Below, piece by piece: positions 20,974 through 28,380 of a stretch of 43,290 nt of DNA. The position numbers and the translations under genes were made by a program. The notes under the pieces were generated by a model. That model worked only from the letters and a program-made list of their open reading frames with translations. It was not told the DNA's origin and made no database searches. Origin of the DNA: a virus. Every line of letters begins with the position of its first letter. Position 1 is the stretch's first letter. The stretch lies in the IMG/VR virus record IMGVR_UViG_3300018877_000008, positions 1 to 43,290 of that record. One strand, given 5' to 3'.

Positions 20974-21507
20974 TTAGTTTTCTTGAGTGAGTGATTCGTC
21001 CTCTTTGGTTGGATCATCTAAGTAAAAAAGCATCTCGTTTAAAGTGCTTTTCAAAGCTTCATGCAGCGCCGCCGCGCGTTCGGGTGTTTCGGCGGTATCC
21101 GATGCGTGGCTGAGCAAATGCGAGAATTGCGAACTAGTCAGGCCGGCCTTCTCAGCAAAGGCAGACTTGTTTATATAGTTGCCGTAATCCTGCATCCATC
21201 CGCGCCAACGGGCAAACCAAAGCTTATGAGCAGCAACGGCCATTCCATCTCGAAAGCGAGCATATAGGATCGTTCGGAAGTCTTCGTAAACCGCATCATA
21301 AACCGGCTGAGTAAACCCAAAGTTGTACATCTCATCTTCATTAGTGTACATAGCCTCAATCAACCCTTGGTCGTATTCAGGAAGCGTGGTTTTGTCCAAA
21401 AGCTGTAACAGGTCTTCCTTTAGAATATTCTTGTCTAGCGACTTGTGACCCGCTAAAAGTAGCACACAAGCACAGCGCGCGGCTAAAGCAATAGTTTCGT
21501 CTTCCAT
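20974..21507 (-). CDS. Unknown helical protein with possible C-terminal helix-turn-helix (177 aa)
   Basis: A 177-aa helical protein. Around residues 115-150 the pattern INKSAFAEKAGLTSSQFSHLL has the spacing of a helix-turn-helix. ATG 21507 is 2 bases after the upstream stop. It stands before two XRE proteins, so a regulator is plausible, but this is not a firm family match. Confidence 0.65.
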   Translation of the reverse strand: MEDETIALAARCACVLLLAGHKSLDKNILKEDLLQLLDKTTLPEYDQGLIEAMYTNEDEMYNFGFTQPVYDAVYEDFRTILYARFRDGMAVAAHKLWFARWRGWMQDYGNYINKSAFAEKAGLTSSQFSHLLSHASDTAETPERAAALHEALKSTLNEMLFYLDDPTKEDESLTQEN

Positions 21508-21509
21508 AG

Positions 21510-21815
21510 TTAACAGCCGCAATAATCGTTTGACCACTCCCCGCCGTTCTGCTTGCATTCTCTGTAAGAAAATGGCACACCGCATTCCCAGCACGTTTTC
21601 TTTTCAGCCTTCGCGTAGGCGGCTTCCGATTGAGGGGGCGGCGCGACGATCTTTTCCTCATCAACCCAAAACGTCACCGGATCGCGGCCGAAAGATTCGA
21701 GCTGAACCCGGAATTTACCTTCCGCGAACTTGCTAGGTGTCCGGTTAAGCTGCTTGTAAGCACCAAGCTTGCCCGCTTTGCTCACGTAGCCAACGATTTT
21801 CGTTTCCTTATTCAT
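21510..21815 (-). CDS. Protein with C-terminal zinc ribbon (101 aa)
   Basis: The N-terminal 65 residues are a beta-rich domain; the end has CWECGVPFSYRECKQ and a final CGC, four or five cysteines that may bind zinc. ATG 21815 is chosen for its 8-base overlap with the upstream stop; 21848 is also possible. No named family. Confidence 0.65.
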   Translation of the reverse strand: MNKETKIVGYVSKAGKLGAYKQLNRTPSKFAEGKFRVQLESFGRDPVTFWVDEEKIVAPPPQSEAAYAKAEKKTCWECGVPFSYRECKQNGGEWSNDYCGC

Positions 21816-22263
21816 TGGGTAGACGGTAAACGCGTTGCTTTGTCTCATTAACTAGCTTAACAGCCTCCGACTGCTGGCCGGGGTTCAAGTGCCAAACAGC
21901 GACCTTTGACTCGGTAACATGCGGAAACTTTCGCATGATAAATTCCAAGTCGTACCGGGCATCAAATTCCTTATTCCAGAAACCGTTACAAAAGTGCTGC
22001 ACCCAGGCGTAAAGTTTCAGCTCGAAAAGCGCTTGTGGAGAGGCAATCGGGCCTTGGTTGTCCTTTTCCATCTCCCAAACCTGACCAAAAAAGGCATTGG
22101 CGGCCGCGTTGCAATAATCAATATTCCCCCCTTTGTCATGAATAAACGTTCTAGATACGGCAGGTTCATAAATTAAATAGTCCGTATCTTCCGTACTACG
22201 CGAGGAACCAAGCTGCCTTAGCGCCTGTCCTCCGATCATTAGTTGTTTTTCGCTCTTTTTCAT
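21808..22263 (-). CDS. Nucleotidyltransferase-like protein (151 aa)
   Basis: The N-terminus reads LMIGGQALRQLG, then STEDTDYLIYEP: the GG/GS-x-A and D-x-D arrangement of the DNA polymerase beta-like nucleotidyltransferase fold (as in AbiEii/MenT-type proteins, with Gly-Gly and the pair of acids near residues 27-29). The second metal ligand usually lies further on and is not certain here. Such proteins can be toxins or RNA-modifying enzymes. Its early position and lack of an obvious antitoxin partner are notable. Confidence 0.55.
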   Translation of the reverse strand: MKKSEKQLMIGGQALRQLGSSRSTEDTDYLIYEPAVSRTFIHDKGGNIDYCNAAANAFFGQVWEMEKDNQGPIASPQALFELKLYAWVQHFCNGFWNKEFDARYDLEFIMRKFPHVTESKVAVWHLNPGQQSEAVKLVNETKQRVYRLPNE

Positions 22264-22268
22264 GTTTG

Positions 22269-22655
22269 TTACGGTTTTTCTTTTTGATTTAATGCGCTGT
22301 TAGGTGTAAAGACCATCAATCTAAGGCCGATAACGGGACCATGTTCTACAGCAACCTTTAAGCCCGCCTTCACTAGCTTGTATAAATTTTCGCCCGTCTC
22401 CAAGAAGCTTGTCGTAGGCAACCCTTTCTCGTTGCTTTCAGTATCCCCCATTCTGTCGGTATCGTACCAAATATCAGTACCCATAATTTCGGCCACCGTA
22501 AAGGCGTCGTCACCGTAAGCCCAATTAACCACCTCGTCCCGCCAATGGGGGGAGCTTTTGATCCATACGTTCCGAATGTCAAACCTAAAAAGAACAATAT
22601 GGTCGGGCAGCAATCGTTTGGCCTCTCTCAAAGCGACTAATCTATCGTAGGCCAC
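22269..22655 (-). CDS. Unknown protein (128 aa)
   Basis: A 128-aa globular protein, acidic, with DIWYDTDRMGDTESNEKG in a loop and a helical segment near residue 85-105. No family recognised. It lies two bases from the first gene of the early unit and just before the nucleotidyltransferase-like protein. Confidence 0.65.
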   Translation of the reverse strand: MAYDRLVALREAKRLLPDHIVLFRFDIRNVWIKSSPHWRDEVVNWAYGDDAFTVAEIMGTDIWYDTDRMGDTESNEKGLPTTSFLETGENLYKLVKAGLKVAVEHGPVIGLRLMVFTPNSALNQKEKP

Positions 22656-22657
22656 AA

Positions 22658-22957
22658 TTAAAAAACCGAAATAAGGTTCATGTTTGCCGATTTAAGCCGA
22701 AAGGCTCCCCGCTTTGTGTAAGACGCCTGATCCAACGCCATTTCGTTGTTCATCCACTTTACGCGGTAAGATGCGTACATATTAGGATTAGCGCTGTAGA
22801 GGAAGATGAAACCTCCCGCAATAATCCGCGTGCATCCCCATTCGTCGGCCTGACCCTTCAGGATAGACTTAAGCTTGCGCGGGCTAGTTGTGCCAAATCC
22901 CAGCTTAATTGCCTTGGTAACTTCTTTCTTTAGTTCAGCGGCGGAAACGGTAGCCAT
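22658..22957 (-). CDS. First gene of early unit 1, unknown (99 aa)
   Basis: A 99-aa protein with a basic helix near the N-terminus (LKKEVTKAIKLGFG) and a beta-rich rest. ATG 22957 is chosen because it lies about 25 bases from the -7 box of the repeated promoter; a start at 23008 would place the promoter inside the gene. No family recognised. Confidence 0.7.
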   Translation of the reverse strand: MATVSAAELKKEVTKAIKLGFGTTSPRKLKSILKGQADEWGCTRIIAGGFIFLYSANPNMYASYRVKWMNNEMALDQASYTKRGAFRLKSANMNLISVF

Positions 22958-22981
22958 TTGTTTTTCTCTTTTAGTATGAAT

Positions 22982-23012
22982 CAAAGGTACTGTTGCTTTT
23001 GGCAACATGCAA
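22982..23012 (-). promoter_or_regulatory. Early promoter 1 with inverted-repeat operator
   Basis: Same arrangement as at 20205-20235: TTGC, 19 bases, TACCTTTG, with TGTTGC-N5-GCAACA at 22991-23007 between the boxes. Both copies are also followed upstream by an AAAAATAT stretch that could serve as an UP element. It drives the minus-strand early unit; a plus-strand promoter for the lipoprotein lies just beyond. Confidence 0.75.
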
Positions 23013-23045
23013 GAGAAAAGACAAAAATATTTTCAAGCCAGCCGT

Positions 23046-23053
23046 TACTTTTG
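23046..23053 (+). promoter_or_regulatory. Probable -7 element of the lipoprotein promoter
   Basis: TACTTTTG matches TAnnTTTG and ends 21 bases before ATG 23075. No good -33 TTG is present, so it is a weak promoter or needs an activator. It is divergent from the operator-controlled early promoter 1. Confidence 0.4.
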
Positions 23054-23074
23054 GCCGAAAACGGGACTAAGGGT

Positions 23075-23530
23075 ATGAGAACCTTGTTTTTGGCAGCCTT
23101 AGTGCTGCTAGCGGCTTGCCAACCAGAGCGCAACCCGGCCGAAATAGCGATTGAGAGCCATTTTTCGGCAGCTATGCGGGCGCAGGGCTACGAATTTGGC
23201 TCCGTCAAGCCACTGGATACGATGCGGCTAAGCTCCTACTACCACCGAGAGGCGTTGAACCTACAGGTAGAGGCGGAGGCTTGGCGAATACGGCAGCTTA
23301 ACCCGCCCTCGCGCCCGGAGCCCGGTACGGTTTATTACAAGTACCTACAGCGTATTTTGCGGCTCAGAGACGCGGAGGATTCACTAGCCCGGTCCGCAAG
23401 GCCCCTCGCGCCTCATTCGGTCCGCTACGTTCATAGCTACCGCATTACGGACACGGGCGGCAAGCGTCAAGATTCGCACTCGTTCGTAACCCTAGATACG
23501 GCATTCAGGGTTCTAGAAGTGACTTGGTAG
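23075..23530 (+). CDS. Phage-encoded lipoprotein (151 aa)
   Basis: A signal peptide with lipobox LAAC (Cys15) marks an exported lipoprotein, probably anchored in the outer membrane or periplasm. The mature part is a helical protein with no recognised domain. It is one of only three plus-strand genes, ends one base from a convergent minus-strand gene, and starts divergent to early promoter 1. Lipoproteins of this size in phages (T5 Llp type) can block receptors against superinfection; that role is inferred here. Confidence 0.8.
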   Translation: MRTLFLAALVLLAACQPERNPAEIAIESHFSAAMRAQGYEFGSVKPLDTMRLSSYYHREALNLQVEAEAWRIRQLNPPSRPEPGTVYYKYLQRILRLRDAEDSLARSARPLAPHSVRYVHSYRITDTGGKRQDSHSFVTLDTAFRVLEVTW

Positions 23531-23531
23531 T

Positions 23532-23840
23532 CTACCGGTCCGGGTCCACATCGTGGAGCGTCTGAGTCGGGTAAATGAATGTTGGAGCCGGGGGCGGCCC
23601 AACCTCCTGCGTAAGCGGCGGTTTTGGTTGGGTAAGCGTCTTTAGCGTATCTATGCTGTAGCCAAGGAATCCAGCCGACGCCATACCCGCAAAGGTGACA
23701 AATACGGTCTCATTCACCGGGTGACCCCCGAATTGCTCGGCGGCGGCTGACACTACACACCAGACGAAGGCAATAACGCATATAATCTCGCGCGCGGAGT
23801 AATTGCCGTGCTTGTCTTTAAAAATCTGCTTTATTTTCAT
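23532..23840 (-). CDS. Holin candidate, two membrane helices (102 aa)
   Basis: Two hydrophobic segments (about residues 16-35 and 45-65) follow a charged start (MKIKQIFKDKHGNYSAREII) similar to small phage holins of Bacteroidota, and a proline-rich tail ends the protein. It is the last gene of the lysis block. The protein at 25076 or the one at 35533 could be the holin instead. Confidence 0.6.
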   Translation of the reverse strand: MKIKQIFKDKHGNYSAREIICVIAFVWCVVSAAAEQFGGHPVNETVFVTFAGMASAGFLGYSIDTLKTLTQPKPPLTQEVGPPPAPTFIYPTQTLHDVDPDR

Positions 23841-23873
23841 GTGTTTAATGAACTGAACGCTTGGAATTTACTA

Positions 23874-23881
23874 TATCTTTG
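23874..23881 (+). promoter_or_regulatory. Probable -7 element TATCTTTG before the plus-strand pair
   Basis: A perfect TAnnTTTG box ends 31 bases before ATG 23913, in the 72-base divergent gap between the holin candidate and the proline-rich gene. No clear -33 TTG at the normal distance. Confidence 0.45.
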
Positions 23882-23912
23882 GCTTCTATCATTCACCTTA
23901 AACTTTTTCCGT

Positions 23913-24104
23913 ATGTCTAAAGGCATCATTGACCCACCCCCGGACGAACAAAACCCGCCACCAATCAAAAGATTTCCTCAGCGGCAGAATGCGATTGATC
24001 CACCCCCAGATGAGCAAAACCCCCCGCCAATCGTGCTTAAATGGTCCTTTACAATTACCATTCCGCAAGGCGCGCGCGGATTCACCGTTGAGAATGAAAG
24101 CTAG
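23913..24104 (+). CDS. Proline-rich protein with duplicated 13-residue motif (63 aa)
   Basis: The peptide IDPPPDEQNPPPI occurs twice (about residues 5-17 and 26-38). The two 39-base copies differ at six positions and all six are silent, so the peptide is under selection. The C-terminal 25 residues form a beta-like end. Function is unknown; proline-rich repeats often bind other proteins. Overlaps the next gene by 11 bases. Confidence 0.7.
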   Translation: MSKGIIDPPPDEQNPPPIKRFPQRQNAIDPPPDEQNPPPIVLKWSFTITIPQGARGFTVENES

Positions 24105-24519
24105 AAGGCAGCTTACAACCAAAGAGCGGGCCAACCGGTCCGCTCTCCTGGCTTTCATCGGCATACCGCTCGTTGGTAATGCGTGGATACTGGTGCAAAT
24201 ACTGTGGCCGGACGTGGTATTTTTAACCATTCACTCAGCTAGCAAACCTCCGTTTCAGTGGATGCTTCACGCTTTTGTTTGGACGATTGGTACCAAGCTT
24301 TCGGCGGTTCTGCTTGCGTGGAGTGCGTATATTAATCCTGGCCGGCAATACGTGTATATTTGGCTGGCTGCCGCGTTGTACTTCGTGCTTGAGTCCGTAG
24401 AAAGCTTAATGACCGGGCCAGGATACGCCAAAGAGCTAATGGCACCGGGGTATATGCTACTTTGTTACCTCGCGTTTTACCTCGCTCCGAAACACCCACC
24501 AAATGAAGAACAGCACTAA
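24094..24519 (+). CDS. Four-helix membrane protein (141 aa)
   Basis: Four hydrophobic segments are seen (about residues 18-38, 56-74, 84-104, 115-132) with short loops, after a basic N-terminus. No family recognised. ATG 24094 gives an 11-base overlap with the proline-rich gene and seems coupled to it. Its last 63 bases overlap the 3' end of the spanin gene on the other strand. A membrane protein co-expressed with a lipoprotein may be for exclusion or lysis control; unproven. Confidence 0.65.
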   Translation: MKARRQLTTKERANRSALLAFIGIPLVGNAWILVQILWPDVVFLTIHSASKPPFQWMLHAFVWTIGTKLSAVLLAWSAYINPGRQYVYIWLAAALYFVLESVESLMTGPGYAKELMAPGYMLLCYLAFYLAPKHPPNEEQH

Positions 24520-25071
24520 GGCGAGTAACAGCCAGAACATTAACCTATAGGTATCTTCCCACCAACGGCGCTCTCGTATTGCCTCTATTCGTACTCCCGT
24601 TTTCTTCTCCTCCTTTACGTAGCCGATTTTTTGCTCCCTCACATCGACGGTCAAGCGGCCGTTCTTAAGCTTTACCAGGATACCGAGCGTATCGACCTCA
24701 AAGTCCTTATAGGCGGGAACGTTGATAAACACTTTGCGAATACTCTCCTTTAGCCCTTCCGCTTCGTTGCTCGTTAACTTGGTTTGCAAGGCACCTAGGA
24801 GGCTGTCTAAAAGGAAGTTCTCGCGGCTCTTGTCTCGAAACGATTGCGGCTTGTATTCAATTACCCGCTTTTCTATGCGGATTGTATCGTGAATCCGAAC
24901 GGTTATCGTGTCGGTCCGTTTTACCCACTCCGGGTGCCTTTCGGATATTTCATCCAATAATTTGAGGTCTTTTTGTTGCTGCTTGATGCCGTGCCGAAAG
25001 GCGTTGCGCGCAAGGTGACGCGGGCCGCAGCCAACGAGAAGGACAAGAAGAAGCAGGAGTATTTGTTTCAT
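24457..25071 (-). CDS. Unimolecular spanin (u-spanin) candidate (204 aa)
   Basis: An N-terminal signal with lipobox LVGC (Cys15) places the N-terminus in the outer membrane; a C-terminal transmembrane segment (about residues 175-194, with FWLLLALVLFFIWW) anchors the other end in the inner membrane; the 155 residues between are a periplasmic linker of strands and helices. This is the exact topology of T1 gp11-type u-spanins, which fuse the two membranes in lysis. It follows the amidase and a membrane protein. Confidence 0.8.
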   Translation of the reverse strand: MKQILLLLLVLLVGCGPRHLARNAFRHGIKQQQKDLKLLDEISERHPEWVKRTDTITVRIHDTIRIEKRVIEYKPQSFRDKSRENFLLDSLLGALQTKLTSNEAEGLKESIRKVFINVPAYKDFEVDTLGILVKLKNGRLTVDVREQKIGYVKEEKKTGVRIEAIRERRWWEDTYRLMFWLLLALVLFFIWWVFRSEVKREVTK

Positions 25072-25075
25072 GTTG

Positions 25076-25390
25076 TTAGCGTTTGCGTTGACCGAGAATA
25101 ATACGCATTTCCGTAACGGTTTCCTGCATATCGTCTCGGTATCGTTGATTTTTTTCGGCGTTTGCCTCTATTTTGTCGTTGAGCTTGCTAATATTGGCGT
25201 TTGTTGCCGCCAGCGCCGCCTCTAACTTAGCGTTGCTCTCCTTGAGCGTTTTGATCTCAACCGACATAGTGGTCACTTGATCGCGCGCGGTTAGGTACGA
25301 ACCCGCCCAGGCCATAATAACGGCAAAGACGGTTACGTATATTTGGTTGTGATGAAAGCCCAGGGCGGGCGGTTTGGTTTCCTCTGGCAT
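25076..25390 (-). CDS. Membrane plus coiled-coil protein, holin or lysis accessory (104 aa)
   Basis: One transmembrane segment (about residues 17-35) is followed by a long coiled coil (residues 38-95) with heptads of Leu, Ile and Asn. This is the layout of XhlA-like lysis accessory or signal-arrest proteins. The gene lies in the lysis block, so it may act with the holin candidate. The start at 25390 overlaps the previous stop by one base. Confidence 0.6.
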   Translation of the reverse strand: MPEETKPPALGFHHNQIYVTVFAVIMAWAGSYLTARDQVTTMSVEIKTLKESNAKLEAALAATNANISKLNDKIEANAEKNQRYRDDMQETVTEMRIILGQRKR

Positions 25391-25731
25391 TAGGTCTCCT
25401 CCTCTTTCTCTTTAGTTAAGGTTTGGTAGTTGGCAAGCGCTTCCGCCTGCATTTCGGCTATACACTGCTTAAGCAAGCGAAAGTGTCTGGTTACAGTGTC
25501 CATTTTGTCGGCCTCCGCCTCTGCCAGACTCTTAAGCAGCCTTGCCCGATCTTCCAGGCTGTACGGTAACGTATCTAGTTGCTGGATAAGGTGCTTGCGG
25601 AACATGTTACTCTGTTGCACCTCCGCAATAATTATATTAACAATTCCCTCGAACCGGGCTACATGCGCGCGTAAGCCGTGATGATAGACCCGCTGCACCG
25701 CCTCCTCGTAGATTTTTTGCCGGTCTTCCAC
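25390..25731 (-). CDS. Helical protein between endolysin and holin genes (113 aa)
   Basis: A 113-aa fully helical protein, with acidic tail KEKEEET. No domain recognised. It lies between the amidase and the membrane/coiled-coil protein, so a lysis-regulating role is possible. Confidence 0.65.
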   Translation of the reverse strand: MEDRQKIYEEAVQRVYHHGLRAHVARFEGIVNIIIAEVQQSNMFRKHLIQQLDTLPYSLEDRARLLKSLAEAEADKMDTVTRHFRLLKQCIAEMQAEALANYQTLTKEKEEET

Positions 25732-25751
25732 CTGTAGCGCGCGGGTACATG

Positions 25752-26396
25752 TTATTTAAGCGTTTGTCCGATCTTCCAGGGATCAGCCTTGTAAATATTA
25801 ACCTCTGGCACCTCAATAGACCTTAGAAAATCGGGTACATCAAAGAGCGGGCAAACCTTTTGATTCAACTGGTAATGCCCAGCAATCAGTATACCAGGGT
25901 AACGCTTTAAATAGCCCTTCACTAGCTGTACAATAGCCGCTTTTTGGGCCTCAGTTCGGTTATCTTCGTATACTAGCTGCCCCGCGCGCTTGGTTAGCCC
26001 CCCTATCCAGCTAATGTGTATTGTATTAGCCTTGTTATAACGTCCGTCAGGCGAGGGCCTAACACCGTTGGTTGCCACCTCGTGCCCATAAGCGGCATAA
26101 ACGGAGCCGTCCCCCTCTACTAGGTCATTGTAACCTCCTATTGCCCAGCCGTTGCCGTAGGGGTGAGCTTTGCGAACGGATATTTTGGAGAAGGGCAACT
26201 TTTCGTCGGGTAACCACTCCTGCTTAGCGTAGTACTCGCCTTTGTAAAGGTATATTTCGCTACCATTGGGTTTGACTATTTTCTTCGGCCCTAAAAAAAA
26301 GTCCATAAGGTGGCCCCCTCTCGTCCAGGTACCGTTAGGCTGTTTTTGCCAGCCTGCGGTCGTGTGGATAACTAACATATCAATTTTTCGTGCCAT
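25752..26396 (-). CDS. Endolysin, N-acetylmuramoyl-L-alanine amidase (Amidase_2)
   Basis: The protein cuts the amide bond between MurNAc and L-Ala in peptidoglycan. The zinc-binding His in VIHTTAG (His11), AIGGYNDL near residue 85, and IAGHYQLNQK-VCPLFDV (His174, Cys182) match the Amidase_2/PGRP fold. There is no signal peptide, so it needs a holin for export. Length 214 aa is typical. It starts the lysis block behind the head-tail connector genes; the 82-base gap upstream holds no certain promoter. Confidence 0.92.
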   Translation of the reverse strand: MARKIDMLVIHTTAGWQKQPNGTWTRGGHLMDFFLGPKKIVKPNGSEIYLYKGEYYAKQEWLPDEKLPFSKISVRKAHPYGNGWAIGGYNDLVEGDGSVYAAYGHEVATNGVRPSPDGRYNKANTIHISWIGGLTKRAGQLVYEDNRTEAQKAAIVQLVKGYLKRYPGILIAGHYQLNQKVCPLFDVPDFLRSIEVPEVNIYKADPWKIGQTLK

Positions 26397-26478
26397 AGTG
26401 TTACTTTTATATTGGCAAATTACGACCTTTTCCCTTTCCCGCCTAAAGCCGGTCGGTACGGTCCGTTTTGGCGGTCAA

Positions 26479-26943
26479 TTAATAGTTAGCTACTAGCAAA
26501 AAAGAGAGCGTGAAGATGTGCCGATTCCATTCGTACTCTATTCCGCCTGTTTCGGCTCTGACAATCGCGGCGGCGTCGAAATTATTCTCTTGGAGCATGA
26601 TAAGCCCGCCAAACTCGCTTAAAAGATCAATCAAATGATCGTGAACGGTTGGGTAAATCGTGGAAACATAGAGGGTAACTCTTTGCTCCACGCGGTAGCT
26701 GTTGCGCCGACCTTTACCCCTCCCATCTATCGTACCAAACCGGCCCGGATTTAAGCCGAAGTAAGCAACAACTGGGTAGTCGTTATTAATAAGCGTTACC
26801 GGCTCCACGTCATCCCCTAGCGGGTAGCGAACCATTTGATTGCTTCGCCGGCCGATGTGGGTTATACCCGTAATCTGGCCTTCCTTGAAGTGATTTTTAA
26901 GCGCCTTGACCACCGGATCAAGCAGACCGTCGAAATAGTGCAT
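26479..26943 (-). CDS. Tail terminator / minor tail-like protein (154 aa)
   Basis: A 154-aa protein of alternating strands and helices. Position, size and overlap (26 bases) with the virion morphogenesis gene fit the tail terminator or tail-completion protein of siphoviruses. No sequence motif proves it. Confidence 0.55.
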   Translation of the reverse strand: MHYFDGLLDPVVKALKNHFKEGQITGITHIGRRSNQMVRYPLGDDVEPVTLINNDYPVVAYFGLNPGRFGTIDGRGKGRRNSYRVEQRVTLYVSTIYPTVHDHLIDLLSEFGGLIMLQENNFDAAAIVRAETGGIEYEWNRHIFTLSFLLVANY

Positions 26944-27373
26944 CCAGTTTCTTTCTTATGATTTCTAAGACTTGCTCGGACTCGTTAGGAGATAAGATAA
27001 AAATCTTGCCAAAGTATGCCTCTTGCCACTCCGCCTTTTGACCCTGCGGCACGCTGCTAAAGCCGACCACGTAGCCGCGTTCGCCGTCGCCGGAAACGGT
27101 GAAGCTATCCATAAGCTGACCGCTCAGCGTAAGGTCTATGTGTGAGGTCTGCAGACCTTCCTTGGCGCGGTATCTTTTGTAGCCAGGCGAGTAAGAGCCG
27201 CCGCCGATCTTGCCGCCGTTTGCCAGCTCGCCGCGTTGCTGGACGCGTTCGGTTATAAGCGCGGTCGCGTCTAATGCGGCCTCGCGCAAGAGCTTGTCGG
27301 TATCGCGCAGCGCGTCTAACTGCGAAAATAAGACAGTAACTACTTGTTCAACGTTGGTTTCTAATCGGATCAT
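26918..27373 (-). CDS. Phage virion morphogenesis protein (Mu gpG-like / HK97 gp10-like)
   Basis: A 151-aa protein with an N-terminal helix, then GGGSYSPGYKRYRAKEGLQT, LTLSGQLMDSFTV and a strand with VGFSS. The LTLSGxL pattern is characteristic of virion morphogenesis (gpG) and gp10 tail-completion families that join head and tail. It overlaps both neighbours. Confidence 0.7.
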   Translation of the reverse strand: MIRLETNVEQVVTVLFSQLDALRDTDKLLREAALDATALITERVQQRGELANGGKIGGGSYSPGYKRYRAKEGLQTSHIDLTLSGQLMDSFTVSGDGERGYVVGFSSVPQGQKAEWQEAYFGKIFILSPNESEQVLEIIRKKLDALFRRSA

Positions 27374-28380
27374 GGCATGCTGCCTCCGTACTCGACAAAT
27401 CGCGTCTCCTTGCAGTCAAAACAAAAGCCCGAACCAGCCAAAGGCAGTACCTTTAGCGTTTGTTCGAGTGTTTTTTGGTATTCAGCGTAGTAGCTTTTCG
27501 CCGTCGATTCGGTCTGTTCGAGCAGCGAGGTAGTAAACACGTTGAGGCGCGGGCTAAGTAACTTAAAGGCAAGCAACTTTTCCCCTAAAGAGTACCAAAG
27601 CGGGGTTGCCAACTGTTCCCGATGCTCGCAAATAAAGGCTTCCAGCGAACAAGTAAAAGCGGCGTCAACCCACAGCGTAGGCTTGCCCGCGTTTGGTAAG
27701 GCTACTAAGTCGCTGTCTAGCCTGGCAAAGTAAGCGGCCAAATCGTCTTCGTCCTCGCAATCGCAATTTCGGTTTCTGTGGTGAGGCGAAGTAAGCGGCA
27801 GTCGGTGCGGGTCAAATTCGGCCAGTTCCAGGCCCTCAACCGCTTCCAGGCTTACGTATACCTCCTGTTTGCCGGTTGCCAGGGCTACCCGTACCGGTTC
27901 TTTCAATAGTATAGCATTAAAGCCCGCCGCTAAAGTGACCGGCTCGGTTGCTAAAACGGCTTGCGTTTGCAGGTCTATTACCGTTACCGTTGTTTCGACG
28001 GCTATTTTGGCAAAGACATACAGCGAGCGAATAACAATCTCGGAATAGCGACTACTCGGACTCCGCAGGATACCCCCCCGACTGCCGATGGCTTCCGCTC
28101 TCCAAACAAAAGGCTTTACCAGCACCGGCCGCTCGGTCTGGTAAAGCGTAGTATTGAAATTAACGCGCTTGTTCATTGCCGCGACTACATCGGTCTTTAG
28201 GCGCTGAAAGGCCCCGGCTTGCACCGAACGCCAAACCCCCAGAAAGTTTACCTGTTCTCGATTAGCCGACTTCTCCGCTAACTCGGTACTTATTCCTGGC
28301 AAGTCGTTTACCCATAACCCGGACTCCGGCACCTCGACGCCGCAGTCCCTAAGGCCGATATAGTCGCTAAGGCAAAGCAT
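27370..28380 (-). CDS. Head-tail connector region protein, unknown (336 aa)
   Basis: A 336-aa protein that follows the capsid gene with a one-base overlap. Its middle shows beta-strands (VTVIDLQTQAVLATEPV), and two cysteine clusters are seen, CDCEDED near residue 210 and CFDCKE near 322. No family is recognised with certainty; the place is that of a head-closure protein, but the size is large for that. Confidence 0.65.
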   Translation of the reverse strand: MLCLSDYIGLRDCGVEVPESGLWVNDLPGISTELAEKSANREQVNFLGVWRSVQAGAFQRLKTDVVAAMNKRVNFNTTLYQTERPVLVKPFVWRAEAIGSRGGILRSPSSRYSEIVIRSLYVFAKIAVETTVTVIDLQTQAVLATEPVTLAAGFNAILLKEPVRVALATGKQEVYVSLEAVEGLELAEFDPHRLPLTSPHHRNRNCDCEDEDDLAAYFARLDSDLVALPNAGKPTLWVDAAFTCSLEAFICEHREQLATPLWYSLGEKLLAFKLLSPRLNVFTTSLLEQTESTAKSYYAEYQKTLEQTLKVLPLAGSGFCFDCKETRFVEYGGSMP

